DNA of 64,000 bases from Isochrysis galbana (GCA_018136815.1 CM030934.1:2743070-2807069); one strand, 5' to 3'. Positions 20,340-31,800 are shown, counted from the first letter of the stretch. The notes: generated by a model not told the origin, from the letters alone. Translations and numbers: made by a program.

Positions 20340-20975
20340 CCAGCCTCCGTCCCTTCCCCTTTCCCTTCCTCCTTTTCTCAATCTTTCCCCCTCTGGACCC
20401 CTTTCCCTCCTCCCCTTATCCTCCCCTCGCCTACCTCAAACGCCTACCCTCCCCCCCACCCCCCTCCCCCCTCCCTCCCTCCCACCCCCACCCCCACCCC
20501 CTTTTCTTCCTCTCTCCTCTCACTCCTCCGAGCAGCGGTCCCAGGCCGGCCGCGTGGCACAGCGAGCCTCCCGTGCTCCAGCAGGCCGATCTGCGGCCCT
20601 AAGCAGGCCCCGCAGCAAGGGGGAGGGGCCTGACGAGCGAGAAGAGAGCCAGGGAAGAGGGAGAAACCCCTTCCCGCCCACTCCCCCCGCCGTCCGTCCC
20701 CGCCGCCGCTCTCGAGGCCCCCAGAAAAGAATGCCCTTGTCGGGGTTTAACTTTAGTGCTGTGGGACTGTAGACAGTAGACCCTATCGGCTACGGAGCCC
20801 CTCTAACCCTAACCCAACCCCAACCCCAACCCCAACCCTCACCTTGATTACAACCTTTAGTTGACCACTGACTAGAGGCTTGCGCTTCGCAGAGTACCCC
20901 CCCCCCCCATGGCTTCCAGAGCCCTCCCCAAGCCCCAGAGCCAGAGCAAGTCTAAGCCAGCCCCTGGCCCCTGGG
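20340..20975. other. Pyrimidine-rich region with a telomere-like tract
   Basis: 20340-20520 is C/T-rich low complexity. 20803-20840 holds CTAACCCTAACCC followed by repeated AACCCC units, like a degenerate interstitial telomere repeat. A copy of a 60-bp dispersed repeat lies at 20747-20800 (CGGAGCCCCT core). No gene seen. Confidence 0.55.
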
Positions 20976-21410
20976 TTGGCTTTGACGTAAGTTTTGTTTT
21001 GTAAGGGCCCAAATTTTGTTGTCAAAATTTGAGGTTTGGGCACCTAAATTTTGATCAAAATTTTGACGCTTTCGAATATTTTGTCCTATTATAACCCTAT
21101 AACACTTTCCCTCGCACCTTCGACGACGACTGCGTCGTGGACCACGTCGTGCATGCCAAACCTTCAGGCTAGGGAGGAAAGATGTTATGGGTCGTGAGCT
21201 GGGGAACAAGGCGGGGGCGTGAGCCGGCGCCCTGCTGCGCCTCTCTCTCTCCTCGCGTGTCGCATCTTCCAATCTCCGCGCGGCCCCCCAAGTTTTGTTT
21301 CTTTCCAAGTGAAAGGTTTCTGAAAGGCCCCAAATTTTGGTCAAAAATTTCGATTTCGATTGACCACCCAAATTTGACAAAAAAATTTACAAAACTTACG
21401 TCAACCCCAA
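20976..21410. mobile_element. Short TIR element with 8-bp target duplication (hAT-like)
   Basis: 435 bp. Termini TTGGCTTTGACGTAAGTTTT and (reverse complement of the right end) TTGGGGTTGACGTAAGTTTT. The flanking duplication is CCCCTGGG at 20968-20975 and 21411-21418. It carries CCCAAATTTTG-type motifs near both ends, all in the same orientation. No transposase, so it is non-autonomous. An 8-bp duplication fits the hAT superfamily. Confidence 0.8.
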
Positions 21411-21435
21411 CCCCTGGGCACTATACAAAAATCGT

Positions 21436-22975
21436 AGTATAATATTCGTACCGCGCTTGCGGCGCATGGACACACTACTTTAACGCAGGATTGTCGAGTC
21501 GAGCGGAGCCGGAGGGCTCTGAGCCACTCCGTCGCGAGCAGCACCGGCGGCTAGCGCGGCGCTTTGGCCCTCCTCCCCACCGGGAGTCGGATGAATGAAA
21601 TTCTGGACTGGGTCGGGCAACCCCATTTGGGTGTCTGGACGGGGAACGAACGGCGAACGAAGGGCTGTGGGGCGGCGAGGCGCTCCTAGCGGCCCTAGTG
21701 TGTTGGGCTTTGAGAGATTGTTAGACCTACAAAGAACTCTTCCCTCAGGGAGGGAGCCTAGGCTGCTTGAGTGCAGCGACGCAGCGAACAACGACGGACA
21801 ACGAGGCTGAGAACAACAGGATACACCGACTCACGAACACACCGGAATCATTCACCCAAACAAAGCAAATTATCAAGCAACCGCGACCCCAAATCACCGA
21901 TAACTCAAACACGTCGCGAGAGACGGAGAGAGAGAGCGAGAGAGAGAGAGACTCCGCAGCGACGGCCGGAGCGTGTCTCCGTTGTAACTTCCCACGTAGC
22001 GGAGAGTCCGAAGGGGAGCGTCATGTCGCGCGACCACGGCGATCACTTTGGATACAGATCGCGACGAGATATCTTCACGACCGAATAAATCTTGCCGTTG
22101 AGCGTGAACCTTCTAGACGCTTCTAACGAACAACCCTGAGTAGCAACCAAGGGGAAGAAACACCAAAGGGGCCAAGGCTTGCATGTAACTTGCATCAAGG
22201 GGAAAGATTCCCTCACCTAGGAAGCGAACCTACACCGATCTCCAAGGGGAGATGGCAAATTAAACCTCAAATCTCGAGCGGCTAGAGCAACCGACTCGCT
22301 CGCCAAAACCTTGACCGAGAAGAAAGAAGCAAGGACCTACAAGCCAAGGGTAGCGGACCTAGGGAATGTGAGAGGAAATTTCCGAACGCCAACGCCAAAC
22401 GCCGAACGCGGGGATTCAACGAAACCCTAACCAGGCCAAGCAGAACCTACGAAGAACAGGCCTGGACAACAACGAAAGTCAGCAGGTCCCAAGAAAGAAC
22501 CGGAACCCAACAAGAAACAACAAGCCTTGCAAGAAGCTAAACAAGCCTTCACAAGGTAACTCGAGAGCCTGAGACAAGCGCGCAGCGAGTGACAGGCGAC
22601 CTGGCTCCTTTGGGTCAAGATTACCCGAAAGGAGGAAACCTGGAATCTAGACTTGACAGACAGGCTAGAAGGAACGAAACGAGAACTCGAATTCTAGATC
22701 GCTAGGGACGAACCCTACCAACCTAGATGTACCTGAGCTTCGCCGTGTGGCCGCACGACGAAGGACCTGGAAATAAGAGCCTAGAAATCGCATCATCTAG
22801 GATGAATGCGACAAGGATACTTTCTACAACCCCACTCCCCCAGCCCTCCCCCCCCCCCCCCCGCCCCCCGCCATCAGGCGACTCCTCCCGTACACTACTA
22901 GGGGGATATGGGTAAAGGGCTTAGATATGGTCCGGCGGTCCGCGCCCCCCCCGGGGGACCGGTGATCTTTCCTCT
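21436..22975 (-). repeat. LINE 3'-end copy split by a solo LTR
   Basis: 21436-21491 plus 22814-22975 together match the uninterrupted copy at 38997-39190: TAATATTC, a CCGC..GCGGC block, CACTACTTT, CGCAG, then CTTTCT, CCCCACTCCC, CGCCATCAGGCGACTCC and GGGCTTAGATATGGTCCGG. The 38997 copy is the empty site for the LTR insertion. The terminal part also resembles the LINE 3' ends at 42575 and 59156, so this is probably a LINE 3' UTR in minus orientation. Confidence 0.7.
21492..22813 (-). mobile_element. Solo LTR of the chromovirus family, minus orientation
   Basis: 1322-bp copy of the LTR at 4964-6295 in reverse orientation, with perfect 5-bp duplications aggat at 21487-21491 and 22814-22818. It was inserted into the LINE 3'-end copy above; the related uninterrupted sequence at 38997-39190 confirms both ends. 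Confidence 0.93.
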
Positions 22976-23272
22976 TCCCCCATTCGACCTTCGAGAAAGG
23001 GATTCGGGATTAGCTTTCGGCGATGGGGGATTGTCAGAGTTTTCTTGTTGTCCTAGTTTAATCCTAGTGCTGAGGGACCGTGCCCTCATCGGCCACGGAG
23101 CCCCTCCCCCGCGATGGGGGTGTGTGCGCGGTTGGGTGCCTGGCTCGTCCAACGTTTGTGGCTAGTAGCTAGGGATGCTAGCTAACGAGACCTTTTACAA
23201 GAGTATACTTCCATATTCTTTTCGCTTCTCTTTCTCCCCGCTCGGCGTCGCTTCTCTGCGCGCGGCGGAGCT
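22976..23272. other. Upstream region of the zinc-finger gene
   Basis: Includes a copy of the 60-bp dispersed repeat at 23057-23118 (CTAGTGCTGAGGGACCGT, CGGAGCCCCTCCCCCGCGAT) and a TC-rich stretch just before the ATG at 23273. No TATA box is clear. Confidence 0.5.
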
Positions 23273-24814
23273 ATGGCGTCCTCTGCCAATGGCGTCCTCT
23301 TCTCGTCTCCCTCGTCTTCTCGGGCGAGCTTCAGTCCCGTGAGCCCCTCGCGGGTTCCCACGAGTCCGCATAGCTCGCCCATCAGGCCTCATGACTCACC
23401 CGAAGGCTCTGATGACGATGAAGAAGCCAGCACGCTCCGACGGGTGGCCGCGCTTCCGCCGTCGCTGTCTTCCTTCTTGAGCCAGCGCGTCGAAGCGGCC
23501 GCAAGGGACAATAGAGTGGTGCAGCTGGCTGGTCAGAGTATCTCTGCGCCATCAGCTCACAGCGCATCCTTCTCATCGGCGTTCAACGGCTTTGCAGCCG
23601 TCGCAAAAGGGATAGCGCTACCACTTGCTCCATCGCCTTTCACGACAGCTCGGTCGACGGACAAGCTCCTTCACTCGGGGCCGAGTGATAAAATCGACGG
23701 TGACTCAACTCGGACGATGGACAAGCTCCGTTACTCGGGGCCAGGTGATAACATCGACACTGACACAAGTCACACAACTCGGACGACGGACAAGCCCGTT
23801 CACATGGATACAAGTGATAATATCCACAGTCACACAAAATCCGATGAAGAGCCATTGCCTTCATCTGAGATAGGAGAACGGCTTCAGTCCACAGCGATGC
23901 TCGATGAGTCTGAGGTGGTCAAGGATAGATCGCCCACGGATCCTCCTGCTTCTGTGCGGTCGCGTTTCGAGGAAATAGATAATGCTGATTCTTCAACTCC
24001 GGTACGCTTAGTCATCACGGACTTGAAGGACGCTGATTCTCCTATGCATGTGCCCTCCTTTTCTTCGTCTTTTGAGTATGCTGAGGGATCGGTGCCTGCT
24101 CCCGCTGCTAGCCTTCAGAGTAAGCGAACGTGTGGTGATGCTGAGGAAACAGAGTGGATTTGCTCACAAGGGTCATGCACTGCGGTGAACCCGCCTGGTT
24201 TTCTCTGCTGCGGCAGTTGTAGACACCCGTTTAAAGATGCTGGGTCACAAGTCTGGAAGTGTAGCACATGCACGTTTAACGTCCCAATCTCGGCAAAACA
24301 ATGTGAAATGTGTGGCTTTGTACGATCAAAGGAGTCCCACAAGAGGGCGAAGAAGGCCCGTCAGGCACAGGTGACTGTGGACTCCCTCGATCACCCACCC
24401 GCCGTGGACCTGCTTGGAGCGGGCAATGACATGGCCTCGACCAGTGACAAGGCAGGGGATCGTGGTGGCAACGCATGGCAAGGAATATGCGCCGACACAA
24501 TCCCGGGAGGTGAGCGCAGCCGTAGAGGGAGCAGCTCTGCTATAATGAGTGGCGGACGCGCCGGTGCCTCATGCGGCGGCACACGCAGAAGTGCTGCAGC
24601 CGGAGGCGAGTGTAGCAGTGATGCTCCCACAAATGGCTCCCTCTCAGCGTACGAACGGATCCGTGAACAGAATATCGCTCAGAATAGGCTAGAGCTACGA
24701 AAGCTCTTCGGCCTGGAAGACGGAGTGCTACCGAACGGGCAGGTGCAAGCCAAGGAGCTTCGTGCCCCAGCAGATCAGCGTGGTCGTTTGAAGCCTCGGA
24801 TCAGCAAGGCACGG
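23273..24814 (+). CDS. RanBP2-type zinc-finger protein, 3' end lost in assembly gap
   Basis: At least 514 codons from ATG 23273. The N-terminal third is serine/proline-rich and disordered. Residues about 123-190 hold three imperfect 22-residue repeats (units with TDKL..SGPSD.I, MDKLRYSGPGDNI, TDKPVHMDTSDNI). Near 290-350 come two RanBP2-like fingers: WICSQGSCTAVNPPGF..C-x2-C, then WKCSTCTFNVP..C-x2-C, the second fitting W-x-C-x2-C-x3-N-x6-C-x2-C well. This fold binds RNA or ubiquitin in known cases. Before the gap, AYERIREQNIAQNRLELRKL resembles a short motif of WDR76-like and plant chromatin proteins. A nuclear role is likely, the exact one unknown. The frame runs into the N block; sequence after the gap is repeat-like and should not be joined to it. 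Confidence 0.7.
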
Positions 24815-24914
24815 NNNNNNNNNNNNNNNNNNNNNNNNNNNNNNNNNNNNNNNNNNNNNNNNNNNNNNNNNNNNNNNNNNNNNNNNNNNNNNNNNNNNNN
24901 NNNNNNNNNNNNNN
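24815..24914. other. Assembly gap (100 N)
   Basis: Exactly 100 N, the usual placeholder for a gap of unknown length. It truncates the zinc-finger gene. Confidence 0.99.
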
Positions 24915-25177
24915 GTGGGGGTCCTTCCTGCCCCTGGGGGCTGCTGGGACAGCTGCACATGAGCGATGGCGCCGGGGCTGAAGGCCAGGACACATCTGGC
25001 GAGGCTGAGCCCGCGGGGGCTGTGCCCCGCGCGTGCGCAGCCGCGAGCTGGAGCTGGGCCGGATCCAGCGGTAGCAGCGAGCGATCCCGACGGGGCCGCA
25101 GCGGTCCTTCGAGAGGAGGAGGGGGCAGAAGAGGGGCGGTGGGCGCGGCAGCGGCGTCGGGCGAGTGGGCCAGTATC
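24915..25177. other. GC-rich post-gap sequence, no gene
   Basis: GC-rich, partly like the dispersed GC repeat (CCCCTGGGGGCTGCTGGGA). Open frames on both strands reflect composition. Confidence 0.45.
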
Positions 25178-25608
25178 CCACATGTGAAAAACAGAAAACC
25201 TGTTTTTCTGTGAAGACCAAAAACAGTGTTTTTCACCGTTTTTCTGAGCCTGGGCCCTAAGCCTGGGGCCAGCTGCGCCGGCGCGCCGGTGTGTCTGCAA
25301 CTCGCAGCTCGCAATGCTCGCTCGCTGCTCGCTAGGTATATGTGTGTAAATGGATGATATGGTTATGGTTATGGCTATGGCAAGTGCGGACGCCTCCATC
25401 TACCCCCCTCCCCCCGCCCACCCCCCGCGCGCAAAATTTTATAATATCATTTTCTAACGTAAACACCATTTTCTAACGTAAACACCATTTTCTAACGTAA
25501 ACACTGGCGGCCTGTTTTTTGGGCTGTTTTCGGCTGTTTTTCTGTACAACCCAAAAACAGCTGTTTTTACTGTTTTTCTTGAGCTTGTCGACTGTTTTTC
25601 ACATGTAG
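25178..25608. mobile_element. MITE with CACATGTGAAAAACAG ends and 10-bp target duplication
   Basis: 431 bp. The left end CCACATGTGAAAAACAG and the right end (reverse complement) CTACATGTGAAAAACAG match at 16 of 17 positions. The 10-bp duplication GGCCAGTATC lies at 25168-25177 and 25609-25618. Many AAAACAG and CTGTTTTT motifs lie near both ends. It has no coding capacity. The duplication length suits Mutator-like elements better than hAT; the class is uncertain. Confidence 0.8.
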
Positions 25609-25618
25609 GGCCAGTATC

Positions 25619-25939
25619 ATATAGGGATGGGAGGCGCGCGCCCCGCCGTCAATGGATAGCGAAGCAAGCAAAAGCAAAAGGCGTTGCAGGACCTTTGCGG
25701 CTGGTACCACCCCGACGCGGATCACAGCACGCTGAAGACGAAGCAGCAGTGGGCGGCAGAATTTGGCATTGACAAGAGGAGATTTTGCTACTGGGAAGAG
25801 AGAACATAGGTGAGGAGATGCTTGACCGCCTCCGCCGGGGCCGGGGCGTCGTCCCCCTTCCTTCCCTGTAGGCCTCCAGGGCCAGACGGCAAGGCCCGAA
25901 GCTACGCCAAGGCGGCAGTGGCGAGCGATGTGACGGGCA
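25619..25939 (+). other. Intergenic with a short helix-turn-helix-like frame
   Basis: An open stretch of about 50 codons ends at a TAG near 25808 and reads ALQDLCGWYHPDAD, TKQQWAAEFGIDKRRF, CYWEERT. The spacing is loosely like the last two helices of a homeodomain. It has no start codon and no continuation, so it is a fragment at best. Confidence 0.25.
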
Positions 25940-27724
25940 TGTCGCATTCGCGAATCGACACTCGTTAGGCTTCGCTCTTCTCTTCGTCGTTCGGTATCTA
26001 TCGTTATAATTCTCTGCTTTCTCGCGTTCTCGGTCAAAAGCTTCGCTTGGATGCATGGGATCGGGGGTTGTGGAGCGCTCTCTCTCTTTCTCTCGAAAGA
26101 GAAGGGAAGTTTCCCCACCTCTCTTCCTCCCAGGCGCCTCGCAGATAGGTTTAATTTGCTATCTCCCCTGCGGTTCTTTATCTGCTTCTGGGGGCAATCA
26201 GGTTTAATTTGCGACCTCTTCGCATCTCCCCCTTAGGCACATCGCACTCCTTTCGTCTTATTTGGTAGGTCTCTTGGAATCCTGCGTAGCAAGATTGCCC
26301 CTCGTTTCCGTTATGGTGCGATTCCCGTTCCAGACAAGATCGTCGACAGATCGCCCTTTGATCGTCGTCCGTCGTTGTCTGATCGGAGTGTTTGGGTTTG
26401 ATTTCAGTCGAGTTATGTGAGAAAGTCGTGGGGCGAGAGTCGGGGTGTTTTCCTGGGTGTCTTTGTCCGTCGGCCTGTCGCCAGTCGTCATCCGTCGTCG
26501 CTCTCGCTCTCGTCGCTCTCGCTCTCGTAACACTCAGACCCTACAATCCCTCCTCGCCTCGCCAGCCCCTGCCACCACAGCCCTCCTCTCACTCACCCTC
26601 GCCTTTCGCCGCTCGTTCCATGTCGCTTTCGCCGCCGTCCTCGCCCTCGCTCAAGCCCGCCTGCCCGCCTTCCTCTGCTGACGGGCTTCAGCCCGTCAGC
26701 ACCTCTGAAGCCGTCTCCTCCGCCGCGCCTGCCGCCGGCTTTGCCCCTTCCTCATTGCCCTCAGGCCCTATGGGCCACTCCAATTCGTCAGGGCAACGTC
26801 GTGTCATTGGGCTTCCTCCACGGCTACAACCTGGACGAGCTGCTCAAGGAATTGAAGGCGCGCTGCACCCGCGTGGGAGACACTCTGACGAATTGGGAAG
26901 GCCCATAGGGCCTGAGGGCAATGGGGAAGGAGGCATGCCGGCGGCAGGCACGGCTGAGGAGACGGCTTCAGGGCTGAAGCCCGTCAGCAGAGGAAGGCGG
27001 GCAGGCGGGCTTGGACGAGGGCGAGGACGGCGGCGAGAACGACATCGAGCGAGTGGCGAGAGGCGAGGGTGAATGAGAGGAGGGCTGTGATGGCAGGGGC
27101 TGGCGAGGGAAGGAGAGATTGTAGGGTACGAGTGTTACGAGAGCGAGAACGACGAGAGCGAGAGCGACGGATGACGACTGACGACAGGACGACGGACAAA
27201 GACACCCAGGAAAACACTCCCACTCTCGCCCCACGACTTTCTCACTTTCTCACATAACTCGACTAAAATCAAACCCAAACACTCCGGCCAGACGACGACG
27301 GACGACGATCAGAAGGCGATCTGTCGGCGATCCCGTCTGGAAGGGGAATCGCACCATAACGGAAACGAGGGGCAATCCTGCCGCACAGGATTCCAAGAGA
27401 CCTATCGAATAAGACGAAAGAAGTGCGGTGTGCCTAAGGGGGAGATGCGAAGAGATTGCAAATTAAACCTGATTGCAATCACTGAAGTAGATAGAGAAAC
27501 GCGGAGAAGATAGCGAATTAAACCTATTCGCGAGGCGCCTAGGATGAAGAAAGGTGGGGAAACTTCCCTTCTCTTCGAGAGAAAGAGAGAGGGCGCTCCA
27601 CAACCCAAGATCCTATCTATGCGTCCAAGCGAAGCTTTTGACCGAGAACGAGAACGAGAGAATTATAACGATAATGCCGAACGACGAAGAGAAGCCGAAC
27701 GAGTGTCGATTCGCGAATGCGACA
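25940..27724. repeat. 1.8-kb palindrome built from two inverted LTR-like arms
   Basis: The plus-strand arm 25940-26791 and the minus-strand arm 27724-26885 align over their length (about 850 bp) around a 93-bp spacer. Each arm starts TGTCGCATTC, exactly like the chromovirus LTR, and contains GGTTTAATTTGCTATCTCCC, a one-base variant of an LTR-internal block (about 5518). After the LTR-like part each arm enters a short serine/proline-rich frame (MSLSPPSSPSLKPACPP), possibly the start of gag. The arms show scattered differences. No target duplication is visible (gggca left, cactc right). Open frames across the spacer are not supported as a gene. Confidence 0.8.
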
Positions 27725-27779
27725 CACTCGTAAGTATGGGACCAAGGGATCGCGCGGGTTTTATCGGGAGGGAGTGAAG

Positions 27780-28045
27780 TGGGCAGCATGTGAGGCCCCT
27801 CTCTTCTTTTTGTTTTTTTTCTCTTTCCCCCTTTTCCCCTCTCTCACGCGCCCGTTCTGTTTACGTTAGTGTTCTACGTGTTACTGTGAGTGTGCGTGAG
27901 ATAGTGGTGTTTGTTTGGTTGGGGTTTGTAGAGAGATTTTTATCCGGTTCTGCGTTCTGCGACGAAGAGAGCGAGCGATGGCGTTGCTCCTCTCCCTCTC
28001 GGCCGCCCTGGTCACTATGATGGTGCCAGGGCGATACGGTGCAGC
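27780..28045 (-). repeat. Dispersed repeat matching 42712-42950
   Basis: In minus orientation it reads TATCGCCCTGGCACCATC, ATAGTGACCAGGGC, GAACGCAGAACCGGATAAA, CACCACTATC and CACACTCACAGTAA, the same order as on the plus strand at 42712-42950. The class is unknown. Confidence 0.7.
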
Positions 28046-28690
28046 GCGCCTCAACCAGCCTCAGACAGCCATCCATGTGCGCAGGCTACCGGGCGCGCCG
28101 CCTACTACCTCCAATGCCCGCTGCTGTTCAATTTCAATTTCTGCCCCCGTATTGGCGTGCCTAGCCAGGTATGATAGCTCCGCCTCGTAACGTGCGCCCC
28201 GATGTCTGGACGAGTGGCGCGATGTAGAACGCTTGCGTGAAAGGCTAGTGGCTCTGAAGTCGCGTGCGGGGCGAGAATATCATGAATTTTATTATTGGCC
28301 ACTTGGCTCAGCTTGTGTCACGAACGACACCTACTTATCGGGTCTCTTCGGTCTCCTCTCACTTGGACGGAAATTCTCTCTCCTCCATTTGATCTCAAAT
28401 GGGGGATGCGGAGCACACGGTGATCGGTGCTGATGTGGGTATCTTGTGCACCCGTATCAAGTGTTCAATCAATGCACAGCAATATCAGCGATCACCTCAA
28501 CATTCTACAGGCGCCTGATCAATCGATCAACGGCTCGCTCCAAGCGAGCTATTGCCTTGCGTTGGCTGCTTGTGTCGAGAGGCCGCCGCGTCACAATCGA
28601 GCTTGCGATTTGGGAGGGCACACCTCGACCATGCTGTTGCCGAAGATGCACATTTCCCATTGGTGGGGATACCGAGCTGTGCACTTGTTC
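28046..28690. other. Intergenic, no gene seen
   Basis: No family was recognised. A small perfect hairpin (GCTCGCT and AGCGAGC) lies near 28532. Short frames on both strands lack coding features. Confidence 0.5.
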
Positions 28691-28771
28691 CGTGCAGATG
28701 AACTGTTGAGTGCACGACGTGCAGATGAACGATTGAGTGCACGCCGTGCAGATGAACGGTTGAGTGCACGA
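28691..28771. repeat. 27-bp tandem repeat, three units
   Basis: Units start at 28691, 28718 and 28745, each beginning CGTGCAGATGAAC and ending GTTGAGTGCACGA or a close variant. GTGCA and TGCAC inside each unit form a small palindrome. It lies about 40 bp beyond the stop codon of the J-domain gene, so it is in or near its 3' UTR. Confidence 0.85.
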
Positions 28772-28813
28772 CAACGAGAGCACGTAGACTTTGTGGTTTT
28801 TACCGGCAAAAAT

Positions 28814-31800
28814 TTATTGGGTGCACTCCGGCGCGCAGTGCTTGGCGAGGGCAGAGAGCGCCTTCTCAAACTGGGCGGGGAGCGGCTCGAGCGGGCCGCC
28901 GACACGCGTGGCAGCGGCCGGCGCGAAGAGTAGCACGCGCTGGAGCAGCTGCATGCGCAACATCTTTGCCGTGAGTTCAAAGTCCACCAGTGCCGCTTGG
29001 CGTAGCAACCGCGCTGCGAGCGCCTCAGGCACTGGCAGCGCAGCGTGATCGGCTGAATGGAAAACAAAGCTGAGGCGCTCGTTAACGAGATCAGCCCATT
29101 CGGCGGCGGATGGCTCGGTGTTCGCACCAGCTTCGCGGTACCAACGTCGAAGGATGGGCGCCTCCGCTGAGCGCAACACCTGCGACATGGAGGTGATGTG
29201 AATATCGTCAGCACGAAGGGGCACCAGGTGCTATCAAGAGGACCCCCGTGCAACGCGTCACTCCCAGCGTATTGGGTCCGACTTTGAAGGCATGGAGTCG
29301 CAGCCACACCTCTGAGAGCAGTTCGAATAGCTCCTCTTTTTGCCCGATCCCAACGCCGGGGAGGAGCTGCGGTGAGATGGTGCACAGCTCACGCATCTTG
29401 CCCTGCATCTCAGCCATCTCTACGGCCAACTTACGTAGCCAGCGGGCATTGGTGACGCGCTTTTGCACGGCGGGAGGCGCCTCAGCGATGGCACGCTGCA
29501 CTTCGCGTGCGGCGGCGGCCGCCGCGCCGCCGTCCTCCGACGCTGCCTCCTGCGCCCGTGCCTCCGCTTCGGCTCGTTCTCGCGCATCCGCCTCCGCTTT
29601 GCGTCGTGCCTCTCGCACATTCTCGTCTCCCTCCTCTGAATCTGAGCCGTCGCTTGATGAGTCAACGTCAGACTTGGAGCCACCAGCCGCCGCAACGAGC
29701 TCGCGTACACTCTCCGCCTTGCGCACCACATCGCATGCGGCGGTGGCCGTGGCCATGGCGTGGTCAGCCGCGTCGCTCACTGCCGCCGCCATGTCACTCA
29801 AGACTTCTGAAACTCGCGACATGAGCGAGGCGAGCTGTGGCGCACCCACCGCAGCGGTAAGGCGCGATCCCGACGGTGGTAGCTTTGCAAGAGAAAGGAT
29901 GAGAGAGGCCGCCTCACCGGCCTTGGCTGCGCAGAGCGAGGCGGCCAACGTGGAACAGCGGCCCTGCCTAAGGGCTAGCGTCATCGCCTCCATCAACTGC
30001 CGCACCGCACGATCGGCGCGCTTCCCTAGACCCTTGCGTGATCCCGCCTCATCCAACGCGGCCGACGCGTCAGCAGGCGCTTCGAGCGCATGTTTACCGA
30101 CCTTGGACGCTGCCGCAGCAGCGTTACGGCAAGCTCGGAGCACGCATTGCGCGCACTCGCAGAGCACTTCCCAGCCGCCCGAGCCAATAGCACACACACG
30201 CTTGGCAATCCTGACCGACGCGGCGCATGCACGTGCGGCCTCCGCTGCCGCCTGCGCAAGAGGGTGAGCCGTGGCATGTCAAGTGTGCTACTAGGTTTGC
30301 ACACGGAAAGATAGCGCGGCATGGGTGGAAGCGATTGGGGCAATCGCACCTCGGCCGCGCGGCATAGTGCCTCGCCGTCCATAGGGCCGTCACCCACACC
30401 AAGATCGACGTCATCGAGGTCGCCACCCAGGGCCGCCTCCGCCTCTGCTGCAGCAGCTTCTGCGGCTGCAGACTTTGGTGGCTCGTCCGAATCTCCGTCC
30501 ACGCCTTTGGCGGGAATGCTCGAGTTGTCGGCGGCCGACGGATCATCCGCGCGTCCGCTTCCATCACCAAACTGCGCTTCAAATGCCGCCGCCGCTGCTT
30601 CGGCCTTGGCCGCCGCCGCCTCGGCAGATTCTCCGGCCTCCGCGGCCTCCGCGGCCTCTTTAAGGGGGGAGGCTCCTTCCGGTGTTGGGTCATCATTTTC
30701 ATCCAATTCCAGCTCATCGCCCAGTCGGCCACCGGGGTGCTTCTCCTCGGGGATGGGCATAGATTTGGGCTCCTCATCCTCTTGACCCACTGGCCCTTTC
30801 TCCTCTGCTGGCGCATCTCTAGCATCGTCGCGGTCGGCGGCACGCCTATTCTCGCCCCCAGTGGCCCCTTTGCGCTTCGCCGACTTGCACTTGCCAGATC
30901 GTGAGCCCCCACCACCGGGGCGTGAACCGCCTTCGCTCTTCCCACCGCCCGCCTTGCGCGCGGTAACAATCGATGAGTACGCTGCTTGAAGACGCTGGAA
31001 CTCGACCTTATCACCGCCCCGATCAGGGTGCGTGCGACGCGCCGCCTCGCGATAGGCAGTGGAGAGCTCCTTGTCCGTAGCGCTAGGAGCGATCCCCAGG
31101 ACAGCGTATGCCCCGACGGCTTCCATCGCCTCGAGCTGCGACTCGAGGAGCTCTCGGGCGTGAGCCCACCACATGCCACGCGCCTGCATCCGGGAGTTAA
31201 GCAGCTCAATCTCGTCGTCGCCCAACTCCTCCGCCACAAGCTCCGCCTCCGACTTGGCCAGTTCCAACGACACCGCTGTGTCGCTCGCCACGTGTGCACC
31301 GAAATCCACTTCAGAAGTGTCGGCAGCGGAGCTGGCGCGCGAGAAGGATGACAGCCCATCGGCGTCGTCAAGCCGAGACCACACAAAGCGCACAAGCTCG
31401 AAGGCCAGGTGGGTGTGCAGCAGGGACGAAAGCGAGCCATTCGGACGATTCGGATGGCGGACGAGGCAGGCGCGTCGGAAGGCTAGGTTGAGCTCTTCCG
31501 CTGAGAGCTTAGCTAGGTCGTTGGTGAGACGTCGGGTCTCCGTGGTGATGCTGCGGTCGTCTCCATGCGGAGAACTCAAGGCTGGCGCAGCTGTTCCGCC
31601 GGATGAGGACTCCGCGCCAGTGAGCAACTCGGTGGTGAAGAGATGGAGTGATTGGTTCAGCACAACATCCGGAGGCATGTGGAGCATTGCACGAAGTGGC
31701 TGGAGGGCTGCCGCTCCCTGCACGCCGCCTGCAGCACAGGCCGGCAGGCCCCCGGCCAGGCCACCCAGAGCCCCGCCAAGCGCTAGCTGCGCGTCCAAAT

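Noticed and set aside
24915-25213. Continuation of the zinc-finger protein after the N block
   Set aside because: The open frame across N is artificial; sequence after the gap is GC repeat and then a MITE.
26792-26884. eIF1/SUI1-like segment in the spacer of the palindrome (GYNLDELLKELKARC)
   Set aside because: Only about 30 codons, no conserved RNA-binding residues of SUI1 beyond a short helix-like match; too weak to name.
28691-28771. CRISPR array
   Set aside because: The three 27-bp units are head-to-tail without spacers, in a eukaryotic context.
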